Below, piece after piece: positions 1 through 12,500 of a stretch of DNA of 64,000 nucleotides. The notes beneath the pieces were generated by a model, which saw nothing but the letters and a program-made list of their open reading frames with translations, was not told the DNA's origin and searched no databases. How positions within the stretch are numbered: the stretch's first letter is position 1; each line of letters begins with the position of its first letter. Source of the stretch: Anastrepha obliqua (Eukaryota; Arthropoda; Insecta; Diptera; Tephritidae); assembly GCF_027943255.1 (NCBI RefSeq), contig NC_072895.1:35190001-35254000 (forward strand). The letters are read 5' to 3'. A program made the position numbers and the translations under genes.

Positions 1-545
1 GCTGCGCTATGTCTATGTCGTCGTAAAGCTCATACAGCTCATTGTTCCATCGTCTGCGATATTCGCCGTTGCCAACGTGCAAAGGTCCAAAAATCTTACG
101 CAGAATCTTTCTCTCGAACACTCCAAGCGTCGCTTCATCGGATGTTGTCATCGTCCAAGCTTCTGCGCCATACGTTAGGACGGACATGATGAGAGTCTTG
201 TAGAGTGTTAGTTTTGTTCGTCGAGAGAGGGCTTTACTGCTCAGTTGCCTACTTAGTCCAAAGTAGCACTTGTTGGCAAGAGAGATTCTACGTTGGTCTT
301 CAAGGCTGACATTGTTATCGGTGTTAATGCTGGTTCCTAAATAAACGAAGTCTTTTACAACCTCGAAATTATAACTGTCTACAGTGACGTGGGTGCCGAT
401 ACGCGAGTGCGCCGACTGTTTGTTTGAAGACAGGAGGTACTTCGTTTTGTCCTCGTTCACCACCAAACCCATTCGCTTTGCCTCTTTATCCAGTTTGGAG
501 AAGGCAGAACTAACAGCGCGGTTGTTAAGGCCGATGATAAGATTT
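1..545 (-). mobile_element. LINE reverse transcriptase C-terminal fragment
   Basis: The reverse strand reads as one open stretch of non-LTR retrotransposon protein. It contains the post-catalytic RT block RMGLVVNEDKTKYLL, then FVYLGTSIN, then LTYGAEAWTM and ERKILRKIFGPL near the C-terminus, ending in NNELYELYDD at the window edge. This order is typical of the thumb and C-terminal part of insect LINE reverse transcriptases. The catalytic YADD box and everything upstream are absent here. The fragment runs off the left edge, so it could be part of a longer copy. The clade is not assigned with confidence. Confidence 0.8.
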
Positions 546-1100
546 TATTACTTACTGTTAAACTACGTATGCAGTAAGTAAGCAGATTCAATAAATAAAT
601 AATTTGTGTAACTAAAAAAAGGTATCGGTAAGGTTTGTGTTGATTCAGCGCACTTGGAACCAGCATCGTTTTCGCTTAATATAATCGTAGAAGCCCTATT
701 TTCGTTCAACGATTTATGTGCATTTCTTATCTTATCTTACTCGTATAGGATTCATTCGAAAATTTACACTAAGAACCATCTTTGCTATTTTATAAAGGGT
801 TGAAAATGTGCTTTTAAGGTCTGCCTGGTTTCACTTTACGAACGAAATTGGTGTCGCTACATATAAGCATAAGTACGCAATAACCTCTTTCGACTCATTA
901 CCGCTTGAACCACTGAAATCTTCAGCCTTAAAATCTACTTTACACTAAGTGCTCTAACAATGTATTGAGTAGCTACTCATAGTTAATCGGAACAACTCCA
1001 CAAGAGATATTCGAAGCCCCCGCGCAAACGAATGTATGTATGTACACTTCAAGAATACGATATAGATAAATGGGCAAAGTATTTCAAGTTGTTTGCTGTT
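546..1100. other. gene-free stretch
   Basis: No coding exon, RNA gene or terminal inverted repeat was recognised. The sequence is AT-rich and unremarkable. Confidence 0.5.
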
Positions 1101-1225
1101 ATACAGCTTTTGGAGGCGACATAAAACTGAAGGTCCATCCATTTCTCTAACAACCATAGGAAGCAACAGGAAGCACACCATAAATTGGAGGATGACCTCG
1201 GCCAAACAGCTAATAAAGGATGATA
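1100..1225 (+). repeat. old SINE fragment (tRNA-derived family A)
   Basis: The bases around 1124-1217 match the 3' half of the SINE family seen elsewhere in this window (for example 35442-35759 and 54360-54582). They follow the order: ccatttctctaacaacc, agcacaccataaattggagg, then ctcggccaaacagctaa. The tRNA-like head is missing and substitutions are many, so this is an old 5'-truncated copy. Confidence 0.65.
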
Positions 1226-1756
1226 AGGAATATTCCGCAAAAAATTTCTCCTCCTGATTTCTTAAAAAAAAATTTAAAAGGTCTTTGAAAATAGTATAGA
1301 TTACTAGACCACTAGAGAAGAACGAATGGTATCTGCATGCAAAGCCAAGTGCAAGCAGGTAGAAGAGAGCTATATTCTGATATCGATATTTCGTCCTATA
1401 TATAATATGTTTGCAGTGTTGATGACATAATTAACTAAGAAAAATATGTTGAAACCCTCCACTATCATCATAATATTATATTTGTAAGAATTGCTGGGAA
1501 GTTTTGAACGATGGTGTTGCTGCTTGAAATTCTGCAAATATTTCTCAATGGAATCAATTTGAATTTTATGTATTAGATGAAAGTAATTATTATGGCTGAA
1601 ACTTTTATCAATTCCGTTCTTCAAGAAACTAAACCGCATTTAAAAGCAAAGGGACTGAAATTTAAAGAATAAAATTACTAGACTGTATTTAGTTAAAACG
1701 CGGCCCACTCTAGCCATGCGATGGCAAACATTCCAAATATAGCCTTAAAAATTTCC
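1226..1756. other. gene-free stretch
   Basis: AT-rich sequence without recognisable exons or repeat ends. Confidence 0.45.
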
Positions 1757-2400
1757 CTACGTCGTACCATACTTGACTAATTTAGAATGATTTTTGCGAT
1801 AATTCTTCGTGATGTGCTGAGTGTGGAATCCAGTAGAGAAAGTCACACAATTATCGGAATAGTTGACCATTAGCAAGAATAACGCTAAGGTGGCGTTGGT
1901 TGGTCTTATTAATTTTGAATTTTGAATTTGCCAGTTGCTGCTCACTCAGATGACGATCGTTTTGATTCCGGAGTGAAGTGATGGATCCATGTTTCATACA
2001 ATAAACGTTTACACGCCAAACACTGCTCAAAAGAATCAACACGTTCTTGTTTTTGGTCAACAGTGAGCAAACGCGGTGCCCACATTGAACAGAGCTTTCT
2101 CATAGTCAAATGCTCATGCAATATAAAGCCAATACGCTCTCACGCAACTTCTCTTTTCTATCATTCAAAATGATTTTGTGTATTTTTTTGATGCTTTCTG
2201 CTGTGAACGAGACGGTGCGTCCACTACGTTGTGCATCATCGGTGTCTCTATGACCACATTTGAAATTAGCAAACCATCGTTTAATAGTTGTTTCTGATGA
2301 AGTGGAGCCCCTATAACACTTTTCAAGCCATTGCTTCGGTTCAACATTGCCATTGCTTCGCTTCAACATTGCCATTGCTTCCCATCAAGAAGCCAAAGTA
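1757..2400 (-). mobile_element. degenerate mariner transposase remnant
   Basis: Reverse-strand segments near 2106-2375 read as a mariner N-terminal helix-turn-helix region (KRWFANFKCGHRDTDDAQRSGR). Segments near 1850-2060 read, in a shifted frame, like the ETWIHH-type catalytic block followed by QNDRHLSEQQLANSK. Frameshifts and missing sequence between these blocks show it is dead. A duplicated short piece at 2335-2380 (ttcaacattgccattgcttc twice) sits at its N-terminal end. Confidence 0.65.
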
Positions 2401-2579
2401 AAATTGATCCATTGTTTTGAAAAAAAAAAAAACAAAAGTAGCGTCACTCTTAGCACAACAACTCATGTACTAAAAATAGAATATTATAAAATTTGTAACA
2501 GCTGCCTACTAATTGAAAAAGAAGTTAATGCAATGAAATTAAATCCTTTTATGAGTTAGGTCCGGCATTTTTCAGCCCA

Positions 2580-2790
2580 TGTGTTATATAATTGGCGTAC
2601 ATCCGTTTTGGGTATCTGGCTGAGCTGCTCCTCTAATTTATGGTGTGCGTCTAGATGTTGTTCCACAAAATGTAGTGCTGCCTGTGAACAGCAAATGGTT
2701 TTTATTAGAAGGTTTTTCATGGCAAAAATATATTCGAAAGTTTGCACAAACCATTCGGCTATGGCGGCCATCTCTACGACTAGTTGGGGG
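2580..2790 (-). repeat. old SINE copy (family A)
   Basis: The segment follows the family A consensus in reverse orientation: ataattggcgtacatccg, ggctgagctgctcctc, tggtgtgcgtctagatg, then tttttcatggcaaaaatat and cattcggctatggcgg. It is about 20 percent or more diverged by eye and has internal deletions. Confidence 0.7.
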
Positions 2791-2799
2791 CCCGCAAAA

Positions 2800-3446
2800 A
2801 AGATAACCCAATGGTAATTCTATCTATATATAACCGCTGGCTATATTTTCTTCATATACCAAAAATTTATTAGGTACATTTTTCTTAAGATTAATGAAGG
2901 AAATAAGGCTTAACATAATATAATATTACTCACTACTATTACGCATTTTGGGTCCATCCCGTTGGAAACTTACTGAGTTTTGAAGTGCATTTATATGGAA
3001 GCTTAATTAGTTAGAAGCTAAATTCATTAAGAAGTAGCTATGAATAAGAAACTTTTTTCATTGCTGTAAATTTAAAATTATAAACTTAATGGTTAATAAG
3101 AAAACTATTTATCAGAAGGGCAGACCTTCGTCTACATGTTTTCTATAGACTTCCAAGAAACTACAATACTCTAGCGGTTTTATAAGATGGAGTAAAAACT
3201 TTATAAATAGCTTTTGGTAAATTTTAAACATATCCCTAACATTAAAAGAAGTTTGATTTTGTTTTAGATCAAAATGTGCCAATTTCAACCAAACGACAAA
3301 TGAAATGGACTTATGTAAGTACAAAAGCATAGGAAACAAGAGCAATGCAAGGGGCATTGTACGAAAGAAAACACGTAATGATGACTAACTGGGAATGGTG
3401 CCTTGGAAACGAAAAAAATTATATTGACGTAGTCAGAGAGGGAAAA
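2800..3446. other. gene-free stretch
   Basis: AT-rich DNA without a recognisable exon, repeat end or RNA gene. Confidence 0.45.
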
Positions 3447-3534
3447 TCCCTACTAATATTATAAATGTGAATGTAAGTTTGTTTGTTACGCTTTCACGCC
3501 AAAACTACTTAACCGATTATTATGAAACTTTGTA

Positions 3535-4123
3535 CAGTAGGTTCTGTTTTTATGCGGCTTTTTTTTTATGCGGTTTTGAAATAGTGCGGTTTTTTTTAAA
3601 TTACAAAATGCATGTCGACCTATCGGGAATTGTACATATAAACAAGATTCTAAACCAGCTAAGCAAAAACTCATCACAGATTACATCAGAAATGCTAACC
3701 CTACAAGTATGGAACCGCCTGCATAACCATCTAGATCAGACGTGTACATTTCCTCAAGTGACGAAAGTGATTTTACGCCAAATCCTAAACGAACGCGCAA
3801 CATGTGGGTATTGTTGGATTCTATTTCTGACTTAAATTTATTTTTCGATTCTGACGTTTCTTAAAGAAAAGTTATAATTTTCAAAAATACAATATTTTGT
3901 TTATGCGATTTTATTTAATTATTTCAGATTCATGCGGTCTATGGAACGTATCTATAGTTATAATATGGGGCTAGTGCCCTTTTTTATGCGATTTTATTAC
4001 ATTATTTCAGATTTATGCGGTTTTAGCATTTGAAACGTATCTATAGTTTTACTATAGAACTACTAGCTTTTTTTATGCTGTTTCTTGCGGAACGTATCTA
4101 CCGCATAAAAACAGAACCTACTG
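3535..4123. mobile_element. TA-flanked inverted-repeat element nested in the Helitron
   Basis: The termini are perfect inverted repeats of about 23 bp: CAGTAGGTTCTGTTTTTATG at the left and its complement ending GAACCTACTG at the right. They are flanked by TA at 3533-3534 and 4124-4125. Removing the element restores the Helitron sequence ctttgTAcacatgttttt. The CAG terminus and TA duplication fit the pogo/Tigger branch of Tc1/mariner. Internally, the phrases tatgcggtttt and aacgtatctatag recur several times. A short forward open stretch (about 3608-3835) has no match I recognise. This is probably a non-autonomous derivative. Confidence 0.85.
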
Positions 4124-4536
4124 TACACATGTTTTTGGAGGTGTTAGAAGTAACATAGGATACTTCTTATTAAAAAAAATTATTTTTTTTGAATGATAAA
4201 AAAATTGTTTGTCAAAAAATCTCAAAATTTCAGCTGTTTGAAATTTTTCTATATTTATTGTTTTTTTATTAAACAGTTTTATTTAGCTTGCCCAGTTTAT
4301 TTATTTGTTTGTTTGGGTCAAATTTAGTAATTGGAATTTTACCCTTTTCTTGATGACAGATTGATCTGATATTTGGTATTCTTCTGTCATTTTTATATTT
4401 TTATATAAAATATATATATAAATATATATATAAAATTTTGATTTTTGAGGTTTGGTGTCATTTGTGTGGTTAGATGTCACTTGATTATTTAAATCTTATC
4501 ACTGATTTTAATTCTTACTCTGTTCTTCTTTAAAAA

Positions 4537-4875
4537 TGGAAACGGAAATCTGATCTATCCAAAAATTCGTCGCGGCTCCGTGCGGCAAAAGTTGCACGAA
4601 ATCAAGAGTCTTCGATTCACGCAGAGCTGAGAAAACAACAACAAGCACAGCGACAAAGGATTTTGAGAGCAACTGAAACGCCTTTTCAAGCACAAGTTCG
4701 CTCAGAAAGACAAGTTGAGCTGCAGGCAGCTAGAAGAGCAATAGAAACCCCAGAGCAATCGCAGGTGAGAAGAATTCATAATGCAGAAATGCAGAGCACG
4801 CGCCGTAGAAATTTTATAAGTAAGGATTGGTCTGTATTTAATGGTACTGGATTTCAATATGATCCTTGAATTGAA
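4537..4875 (+). pseudogene. Helitron replication protein, N-terminal remnant
   Basis: The forward translation shows the arginine/glutamine-rich repeats found at the N-terminus of insect Helitron proteins: ATETPFQAQVRSERQ, then AIETPEQSQVRRIHN. These are followed by NGTGFQYDP, a stop, and IEYYNHPLIVIGTMDKK, which corresponds to the conserved block after the repeats. The Rep nuclease and most of the helicase are deleted between this block and the next. Confidence 0.8.
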
Positions 4876-4919
4876 TATTATAATCATCCATTAATTGTTA
4901 TTGGCACAATGGATAAAAA

Positions 4920-5684
4920 ATGTCAGTATTTTTTAATGTTTTTCCGGAATTGCAACAAAATTTGAGTTATGATCAGTGGTTGTGCGCAAGAGCAATATTA
5001 ACGCCAAAAAATGAAGGAGTTTCTAGGATCAACACTGACATTTTAAAAGAGGTGCAAGGAGAAATGAAGGAATATTTGTCAATGGATACAATTATGGATA
5101 CGGAACTAAGTACTTCATATCCTATGGAATTTTTAAACTCACTTGAACTGTCGGGTGTACCGTCACATAAAATTCAATTAAAATTGAATGTACCAGTGAT
5201 GCTTTTGCGAAATCTAAATGCTCCTCTGCTATGAAATGGAACAAGGCTTCGGATAACAAAATTGGGGCAAAATATACTTGGTGCTACTATTTTAACAGGT
5301 ATGGGTAAGGGAAAAAGTGTTATCATACCTCGCATTCCAATTATTCCCACTGACCTTCCATTCCAATTCAAAAGGGTTCAGTTTCCCGTCAAGCTTAGCT
5401 TTGCTGTTACCATAAACAAAGCACAAGGGCAGACATTGCAGGTAGCGGGAGTGCATTTAGAAAAGCCATGCTTCTCTCACGGTCAACTATATGTAGCATG
5501 TTCGCGAGTGTCTAATGCCCGGAATTTACACATATTTGCAAAAGACGGAAAAACTTATAATATAGTCTACAAAAATATACTAGATAATACTCTCCATTAT
5601 ATCTTTTTGAATTATAAGAATTTAAAATTATTTATTTTTGTTACAGTGAAATATATTTTAACATTTGTTGTTGTAATTAAATAA
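4920..5684 (+). pseudogene. Helitron helicase C-terminus, broken
   Basis: Two forward open stretches (4920-5234 and 5262-5684) join conceptually across a stop near 5232. The first has STSYPMEFLNSLELSGVPSH and LNVPVMLLRNLNAPLL. The second has GRK-like linker sequence, RVQFPVKLSFAVTINKAQGQ and HGQLYVACSRVSNARNL. These are the last helicase motifs (V and VI) of the Pif1-like helicase of Helitrons. The N-terminal helicase motifs (Walker A and B) are missing, so no active enzyme is encoded. Confidence 0.85.
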
Positions 5685-5834
5685 AGCATATTTTAAGTTT
5701 TTGAAACTCATTGTATGTAGTAATTTTTAAATACTAAATCACATTGATTCAGTCCTATTGAAATGTAATGATCTTTGATATTTATTTAAGGGCTTCAACG
5801 CGAGCGAAGCCGCGGGTAACAGCTAGTATATATT

Positions 5835-6370
5835 ATAAGCTAACCTTGAGAGTAGGAAGAATTGACTTGAAAACCTTCAATATCATTTATGTGCGAAGTA
5901 CCCAGGTATGACACTTGATTGCAAACTTCGATGGAAAGAACAGGTTAAAAAAAAGAAGAAATAGAGTAAGGAAAGGACATCAAACTCATAAACATGCAAT
6001 GGCTCATGGATAGCAGATTAACTCTAACTATAGAAAACAAACTATTAATTTACGTACAACCAGATACTAAGGCCAGTATGGAGTTATGGTGCGAAGCTGT
6101 AGGGATGCGCCAGTAAACGTACGAAAAACCAAATCCAACAGTTCCAAAATAAGGCCCTCAGGTACATTTTCAAGGGCCCATAGTACTGCAGAAGTTCCGA
6201 GATTGAGCGCGGCCTTAAAATGAATTCAGTCAACACTGAAATCGCAAACATTGCAGTAGCCCATAATGAAAGACTAATAAACGACATCAATGAGAAAGCA
6301 CATAGTTTAATTGAAACCGACGGATTAATATGAAGGCGCAGACGCACTAAACCTAGTGATCTCATACCTC
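5835..6370 (+). mobile_element. Jockey-like LINE C-terminal remnant
   Basis: Directly downstream of the Helitron terminus, the forward strand reads in shifting frames: KYPGMTLDCKLRWKEQVKKK, then NKLLIYVQ, a motif like WSYGVKLWGCASKRTKNQIQ, then QFQNKALRYIFKGP. This is the C-terminal RT region of Jockey-clade LINEs. Stops and frameshifts are frequent. No poly(A) tail or target duplication is obvious. Confidence 0.7.
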
Positions 6371-6845
6371 CACGAAATTGCTTTATGTTATGTAGAGTAA
6401 AATTTTAAATAGAGCATTCATTTATAAACGAACATCATTCCGGCTGGCACATTTTTGATTCGCACATATTGTATTTAGTGACGCATACATACATATATCG
6501 AAGGCATTAAGTTTGAGAACTTCCTAATTTTTGACTTTGAAAGTCGTTTTCAAAAATTCATATCTCCGGTGATATTGAAACGAGGAGTTTGTGGTTTAAT
6601 CTCTAATCCAAGGGAGCAAGAATTCGAGTGATCCAATTTTCAATTACTCTGCGACTTCGCAACTTCCAAATTAACACCCTCTCCACAGGATCGTGTAACT
6701 TAAATATCACATTTGATTTAGCATCAGTGACTTAACGAAGAACTAATTTGATAAACGAGGCTATGGTAACACGAGCGTCACAGCCTATCGACAATGACCC
6801 ATTTCTTTATAAAAAGAATAAGTTTCTTTCTTTCTTCTTTATGCA

Positions 6846-7003
6846 GGTTCTGCTGGGATGAAGAGGAGTCCATGGAATACTTAATCACCAATTGGGAACC
6901 ATTAGGTCACAGGAAAGACCGAATTCTGGGCTCTTACCTACCAGAGGATCAAGATTTACAAATGTTCCCTCCTAAGAAGCTGGTTCGATCGATAAATAAC
7001 TAA
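6846..7003 (+). CDS. candidate 3'-terminal exon, unknown gene
   Basis: A polypyrimidine tract followed by tttatgcag precedes an open frame that begins, in phase 1, with FCWDEEESMEYLITNWEPLG and ends in LQMFPPKKLVRSINN and TAA. It is markedly less AT-rich than its surroundings, and its composition is protein-like (DEEE, GHRKDR, PEDQDLQMFPPKK). I do not recognise the family. No upstream exon was found. It could be the last exon of a gene whose other exons lie left of the window or among the repeats at 6.4-6.8 kb, or a chance open stretch. Confidence 0.35.
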
Positions 7004-7340
7004 AATGATTCACTTAGAGGCGCACAATAAATCAATCTGATCACAGTGCATAAAGACCATAGCCTAACCCGTAGAATCATTACCATTACCTTTGATTCCA
7101 TGAAATGAAATTGCATTCCAATCTTATCCCTTCTGACAAATTCACACTTTCGAATACATACACCTTTAAAAGTGGTTTAACTCAAAACATGATAAGAGTC
7201 GAAGATCGGCTCAATATAACCGGAGTTGAACATATCTAGTCACACCCGAATTTTTCCAAAGGAGTAAGAAAATACAAGAATTGGACCTTAATATAAAGCA
7301 GTCGAGTTACTGAATGTACTGATACTCGTATCAATTAGTA

Positions 7341-8524
7341 AAGGGTGATCAATTTAGAGATATCGAATTTTAAATTGATTGGGCAGTCTTTATTATTTTT
7401 GTGTAGAACCATTCATGACATTTATTTTTTAAAGACAATCTCTTTCAAACCAATCCCGTAAACACCAATTCTGTATGACTCGCTGGAGGACTTCGGTCGG
7501 TATCTCGTGTATAACTTTAGTACTTTCGGCTTCCAATGCCTCAGTCGAAGCTGATTTAGCCACAAAGCATTTAGACTTTACATACCCCCTCAAATGAAAG
7601 GTGTGATACCACACGATCTTGGTGGCCAATCCACTGATCCGAGACGAGAGGTAAATCGCTCACCGAAACGACGGCGCAGTAAATTCATTGTTTCACGGGC
7701 TGTGCGGAAAGTAGCGCCGCCTTGTTAGAATCAAATGTTGCGGAAGTCACGGGCTTCAACTGCCGGCATCCGGCATCAAAAAGTCGTTTATTACGGCGCG
7801 ATAGCGTTCGCCATTCACTGTTATATTGGCTATAGCCTCGTCTTTGAAGAAATATGAGCTTATGATTCCTCCAGCCCAGAGGCCGCTCCAAACAGTTGTT
7901 TTCAATGGATATAATGCCTATTTTTAAATGGCTTCGGGCTGCTCTTCAACCCAAATACTGCAATTTTGCTTATTTACATAGCCATTAACCCAAAAATGGG
8001 CCTCATCGCTGAAGAAAATTCGGGTCATAAAATGAGTATCTTCGGCGAGTCTTTCAAGAGTCCAACGACTGAAATTATGACGCTTTGGAAGATCGGCCCG
8101 CTTCAAATTTTGGACTAGTTGAATTATGTATGACTTTAAATGAAGATCTTTGCTTAAAATTGCCTAAGCAGAGTTTTAAGATAGGCCAAGTTGTTGAGAT
8201 CGGCTCCGAATCGAGTCTTTCGGGAATTCGGCAAAACTCTCATTTACAGCTGCAATAATCTCTTCACCGTGGGCAGTGCGTGGTCTATTCTCAATTTTGG
8301 CGAGGGTTTGCCGAATAGTGCGGCCTGAGCGCGCGATAAACACTTTTCACAGAGTGTCGATTTTCGCAACACAGTTGTACGATTTGTATGCGTTGTTGAA
8401 GCGTAAGTCTTTCCATGGTGAAATTTCAATGAATACTGAAAAAAATTATGTATTTAGTTTGACAGTATTCACGCGTGATCTGTCAAAAAACCTCTATTGG
8501 CAAAACCTCCAATCTGATCAGACT
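7341..8524 (-). mobile_element. degenerate DD41D-type Tc1/mariner element, copy 1
   Basis: The left end aagggtgatcaatttagaga after TA matches the second copy at 51804. The right end reads gatcagactta, an eroded form of gatcaccctta. Reverse-strand pieces include RIFFSDEAHFWVNGYVNKQN (first catalytic D) and, closer to the left end, LRGYVKSKCFVAK and EIPTEVLQRVIQNW. The frame is broken in several places and the second catalytic block is lost. The protein family is the same as at 15460-16509 and 20888-21628. Confidence 0.75.
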
Positions 8525-9503
8525 TATCGACTGGTGGCGAAGATAGCATACCTATCTTAGTCCATAAACTTCATTTTTGAGATTTTTAACAAAAATTATA
8601 TTCATTATTAAATAGGCTGACATATTTTATATCACAATTCTAAATACTCGTCTAATGTTACCAACAATAATGTCCTTGCATTGGCAGTGCTTTACATACA
8701 TGCACATAACGAGAATGGACATGTTAGTTAAATGCAACACTGTTATTTGGACGATAGGAAAGAAGCTTTTACCTACGACATATGTAACTTTAATGGAGTA
8801 TGCGCAGAAGCGCTGTATATTTCATCCGTCAAAAGCTTTTGGAAAGAAGACAACTGCAAGCAAATATAAGCAAAAAGGAATCAACACTATTCTGTACCCA
8901 CAAGTATAACAATTCCATACACACATAGCTGCTCTACGTTAAAAAGTCGATTTTTCATACAAAAATTTGTACGGACGAGGAGTGGATGGATGACAAAAGT
9001 GAAAATAACGGTAGAAAAGGCCAAAGGACTAGGCACAAATAAACACAAACTAACTAAAAAATAATTCATGTAGCAGTAATAGTTTCAATAAATTTTAAGT
9101 CCGATCCGTTGCACAAAAATAGATACTTATTAAAAAAAGAAAAAAAAAAAAAACATATACGTACATACATACATACTTGAAAGTAAAGACGACGAACATC
9201 GATACTCGAACAATTCGAAGGCCTAATTATGTGGTGAAGAGCAACTTTAAACTTTAGGTATACTCGTATATATTAGGTTAATCTTATAAGTAAGTAAATC
9301 CATTAAGCGGAACCACCGCAGTGGCAAGCTCACATATAACTAGACACATAATGCAAATGATTGCCTTTATCCAGTTAGTGAATTGAAAAGCATGAAAACT
9401 GTAAAGTAAGCAGTTCGCTTGGTCGCTCACCCCATTCTGAACGGTGCAACGAACGCGCTGCAGCACTGCACTGAATTGTACGTGGGCGACAATAATTTCT
9501 TAA
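8525..9503. other. 5' flank of the Ig gene, no gene seen
   Basis: Mostly AT-rich, with a poly(A)/(cata)n microsatellite at 9135-9180. The last 150 bases before 9504 are richer in GC and probably contain the promoter and 5' leader of the downstream gene, but no core element could be pinned down. Confidence 0.4.
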
Positions 9504-12500
9504 ATGCTGGCGCTGATGGCGAACAAATGGTCCTTGTGCATTTCCACACTCACATGGCTGACGTTGCTCTCAGGTAGGGTGTGAAGAAATTCTGTCTCTA
9601 TGTAATATGAATTTGCAATAATTGTATCGAAATTTCAGTTACCAATTCGGTACGGATAACAAATCTTAAAGTCCCTCACACGTACACTTTAGATCGAAAC
9701 TCCGAGCCAGATCCGCTGGTGCTGGACTGCGAGTACGAGGTAGAGCCACGTGAAAAGGGATTCGTACTTAAGTGGCTTTTTAACAATCACTCCATTTACC
9801 AATGGATACCATCAGTAAAAGGTTTTGCCATGGTAAGCTATGTAAACAACTCTGATGATTCAGATTTTTCAGTTGAAGTACAAAAAAAATATATATTTAC
9901 TATTTCGAGGAATAATAAGTATCCAATGGTTTAAGCGGGTTAGTTTATTCATTAATATTAAAAAAAAATTAATTTATTAAAAAAATATATATATGTATAC
10001 ATTTACTGTTTCGAGGAATAATAAGTATCCAATAGTTTAAGGAGATTCATATATTCATTAATATTGAATTCCACTACAAACGTGCGTATTTATAAATTTA
10101 TTTTTATGCAAATCTATTTAACGTAACTATGTGCAATATCTACATAAACTGAATTGACTTAAATTGTTAGCTTTTGCAACACCCAAACTAACGTGGTATT
10201 CTCCATGACAAACAAAGCCCCGAAAAACATATATTTTTGAATGTTGCATAAAAATTAAGTATTGCGAATTTTTGTACTCATATTTTCTATTTGCAATTAT
10301 GTTTGTTTTGGAGTCATCGAATACCCGTCTTAACCCTGCTACTATGTTAGAAAAAAATACACATGTTATGTTCGGGTCTTATTTTGACCCCACATTTTTT
10401 TATTGAGAAAATTCAAATTTGTACAGTTTAAAAATATTTTTAAGGCCTGTGATCAATGCAATACGTCGTCGTTAGAGTGGTTGTGTGTCGGTGTAACGGA
10501 CAAACAGGTTTTTTGCAAGTTATGCACTCAGTAAAGGTCTTTGTTTTCTTTTTCGACGGGCAAAATTTGCACCTTTTCCGTTCAAGGCGCGCATTTTCGT
10601 TTTGGAGAAGGCGAATTCGTAGATGGTGATGCACTGTCTTCTTCTCGAATTCTTCGTACCAATGATGCAGAGGCTTCTGCGCGAGGAAGCCGACTACGCC
10701 TCTTGATATGTTCTTGAGCTAAAACTTCACCGAGTTCCTCTAAAAATAGGCGCCTTTTGTGCAATTTATTTTTTTGCCATTCAGGATATATTTCGGTCCA
10801 TATTATAAAAGCGTTTCGAGCAGAAATATCTAGTAAATTAGAAAACACGGCAACTGGCCACCGATTGGCTTTCCTTTTGCACGAATATGTCCAATGTGTC
10901 GACTCCACCTTTTGTCGAGTTGTAGTATTCAATTCTTTCCGGAATTTTTTTGGATGATCTTCCAAAATGTTGCTATTATGGTGAAGGGTGCTAAGCAAAT
11001 AAATCATTCTGCATTTTTTAGGCACATACAAAACTACAGTTTCTTTTTCATGAAAAAAAAATTTATTAAAAGCTTATGCAATTCTTGTGATGTTGCATGA
11101 ACCGGCAGAAAACGTTTGTTGTTCTTTACTGTGCCAACAATAGAAATTTTCTGCTTTAGCAGTTCTAATGCAAGGTTATGGCTCGTAAAAAAATTATCGG
11201 TAATCACATTTCGAAAACGATATGAAGACACTAAGTCTAGAACAACCCGTTCGCCTTGATTCCTTTCAGCATTGTCTCCTACTTTGCCCAAGTATATTTG
11301 GAACTGTAAGCAAAATGCGGTGTCAGAATCCGCTGCTATCCACGCTTTCATGCCATATTTCCCAGGTTTGGAATGTATACTTTGAAAGGACATCTACCTC
11401 GGAACGGAATAAGCTGTTCGTCAATCGTTATGTTAGCACTTGGAACGTAAAGCAGCTGCAAGTTTTGAGTCCATTGCTCATAAAATGTGCGAATAGGAGC
11501 AAGTTTATCTCCTCTTTGTTCTGATCTTCTTCTTTGCCTATCGTCAAATGCTAATATAGTACACGAGAAATATTGCTAAATCGCTCCAAAGACATGATTG
11601 CTCTCAAAAACGGACGCCCATGAAACTCGTCCCACAGGGAGTTAAGACTTTCACCGTATGACCGGTAGACTCCTAAAAGATTAATATGTCCGTTATACAA
11701 TTATAATAGGAATAATAAATAAATAAATACCAATAAGTATAAGAAGTCCCAGGTAAGCATCGAACTCAGTAGCATCTATAGCTTGAAAATTTTCGAAAAC
11801 AGCACTTCCTTGCAAATTGCTGTAGTGAATTATATCCCTTTTCATAGCTTCTGTAAGGCATACATCAAAAGTATCACGAATTTTTGAAATACGATGAATA
11901 ACATAAGAAATCACTCCAGGTTTTCCGTGAAGAATATTTTCACTTGCTGCGCGACTTAGACATTGCAAAGAAGGTATTGTTGTCCACTTTATCATCCGAT
12001 CTTTATCAAAAACTTCTGTGCTATTAGTTACGGTCAATGAAATGAAGGCTTCTGTGCCATTGGAAATGGATTGTTCTGAAGATAAACATTCGTCTTCCTC
12101 AAGTACAAAATTAGCATCACAATCATCACTTGCATCGTCTTCAAGGTCACTCAAGAATGCACCAATGTCAGTCATTTGTCCACGCTGACATTATGGCCAA
12201 GTAAATACAACAACGAATTTTACCGTATAAATACTAGTATGAATTTAGAAAAAAAGTAGATTATATATTATATACTTACAGTATGTCTAGATTCCATGTT
12301 TTATCAAAATCTATCGTCTATAAATTTAGATTTACAATAGCAACTGATCACTACAATATTTAGCACAGAACTGAAAGTATTTGGTTTCGTTGTTATTGAA
12401 TACAAAAATTATAACTGTAAACGCATTCCAGCATTCACAACAGAGAGGTGTTCCAGACGATGTATTACATTATATATTTACTATTCGTTTTACAAATATG

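Larger units (their letters stand above)
3447..5826 (+). mobile_element. Helitron, internally deleted, with nested insertion
   Basis: The 5' end is TCCCTACTAATATTATAAAT, followed by gtttgttacgctttcacgcc and gattattatgaaact, a pattern common at insect Helitron 5' ends. The 3' end is gcgagcgaagccgcgggtaa followed by cagCTAG; the GC-rich part forms the usual short hairpin and CTAG is the canonical CTRR terminus. It is flanked by A on the left and T on the right, as expected for Helitron insertion between A and T. Between the ends lie broken pieces of a Rep/helicase protein. At 2.38 kb, of which 589 bp is a nested element, it is far shorter than an autonomous Helitron. Confidence 0.9.
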
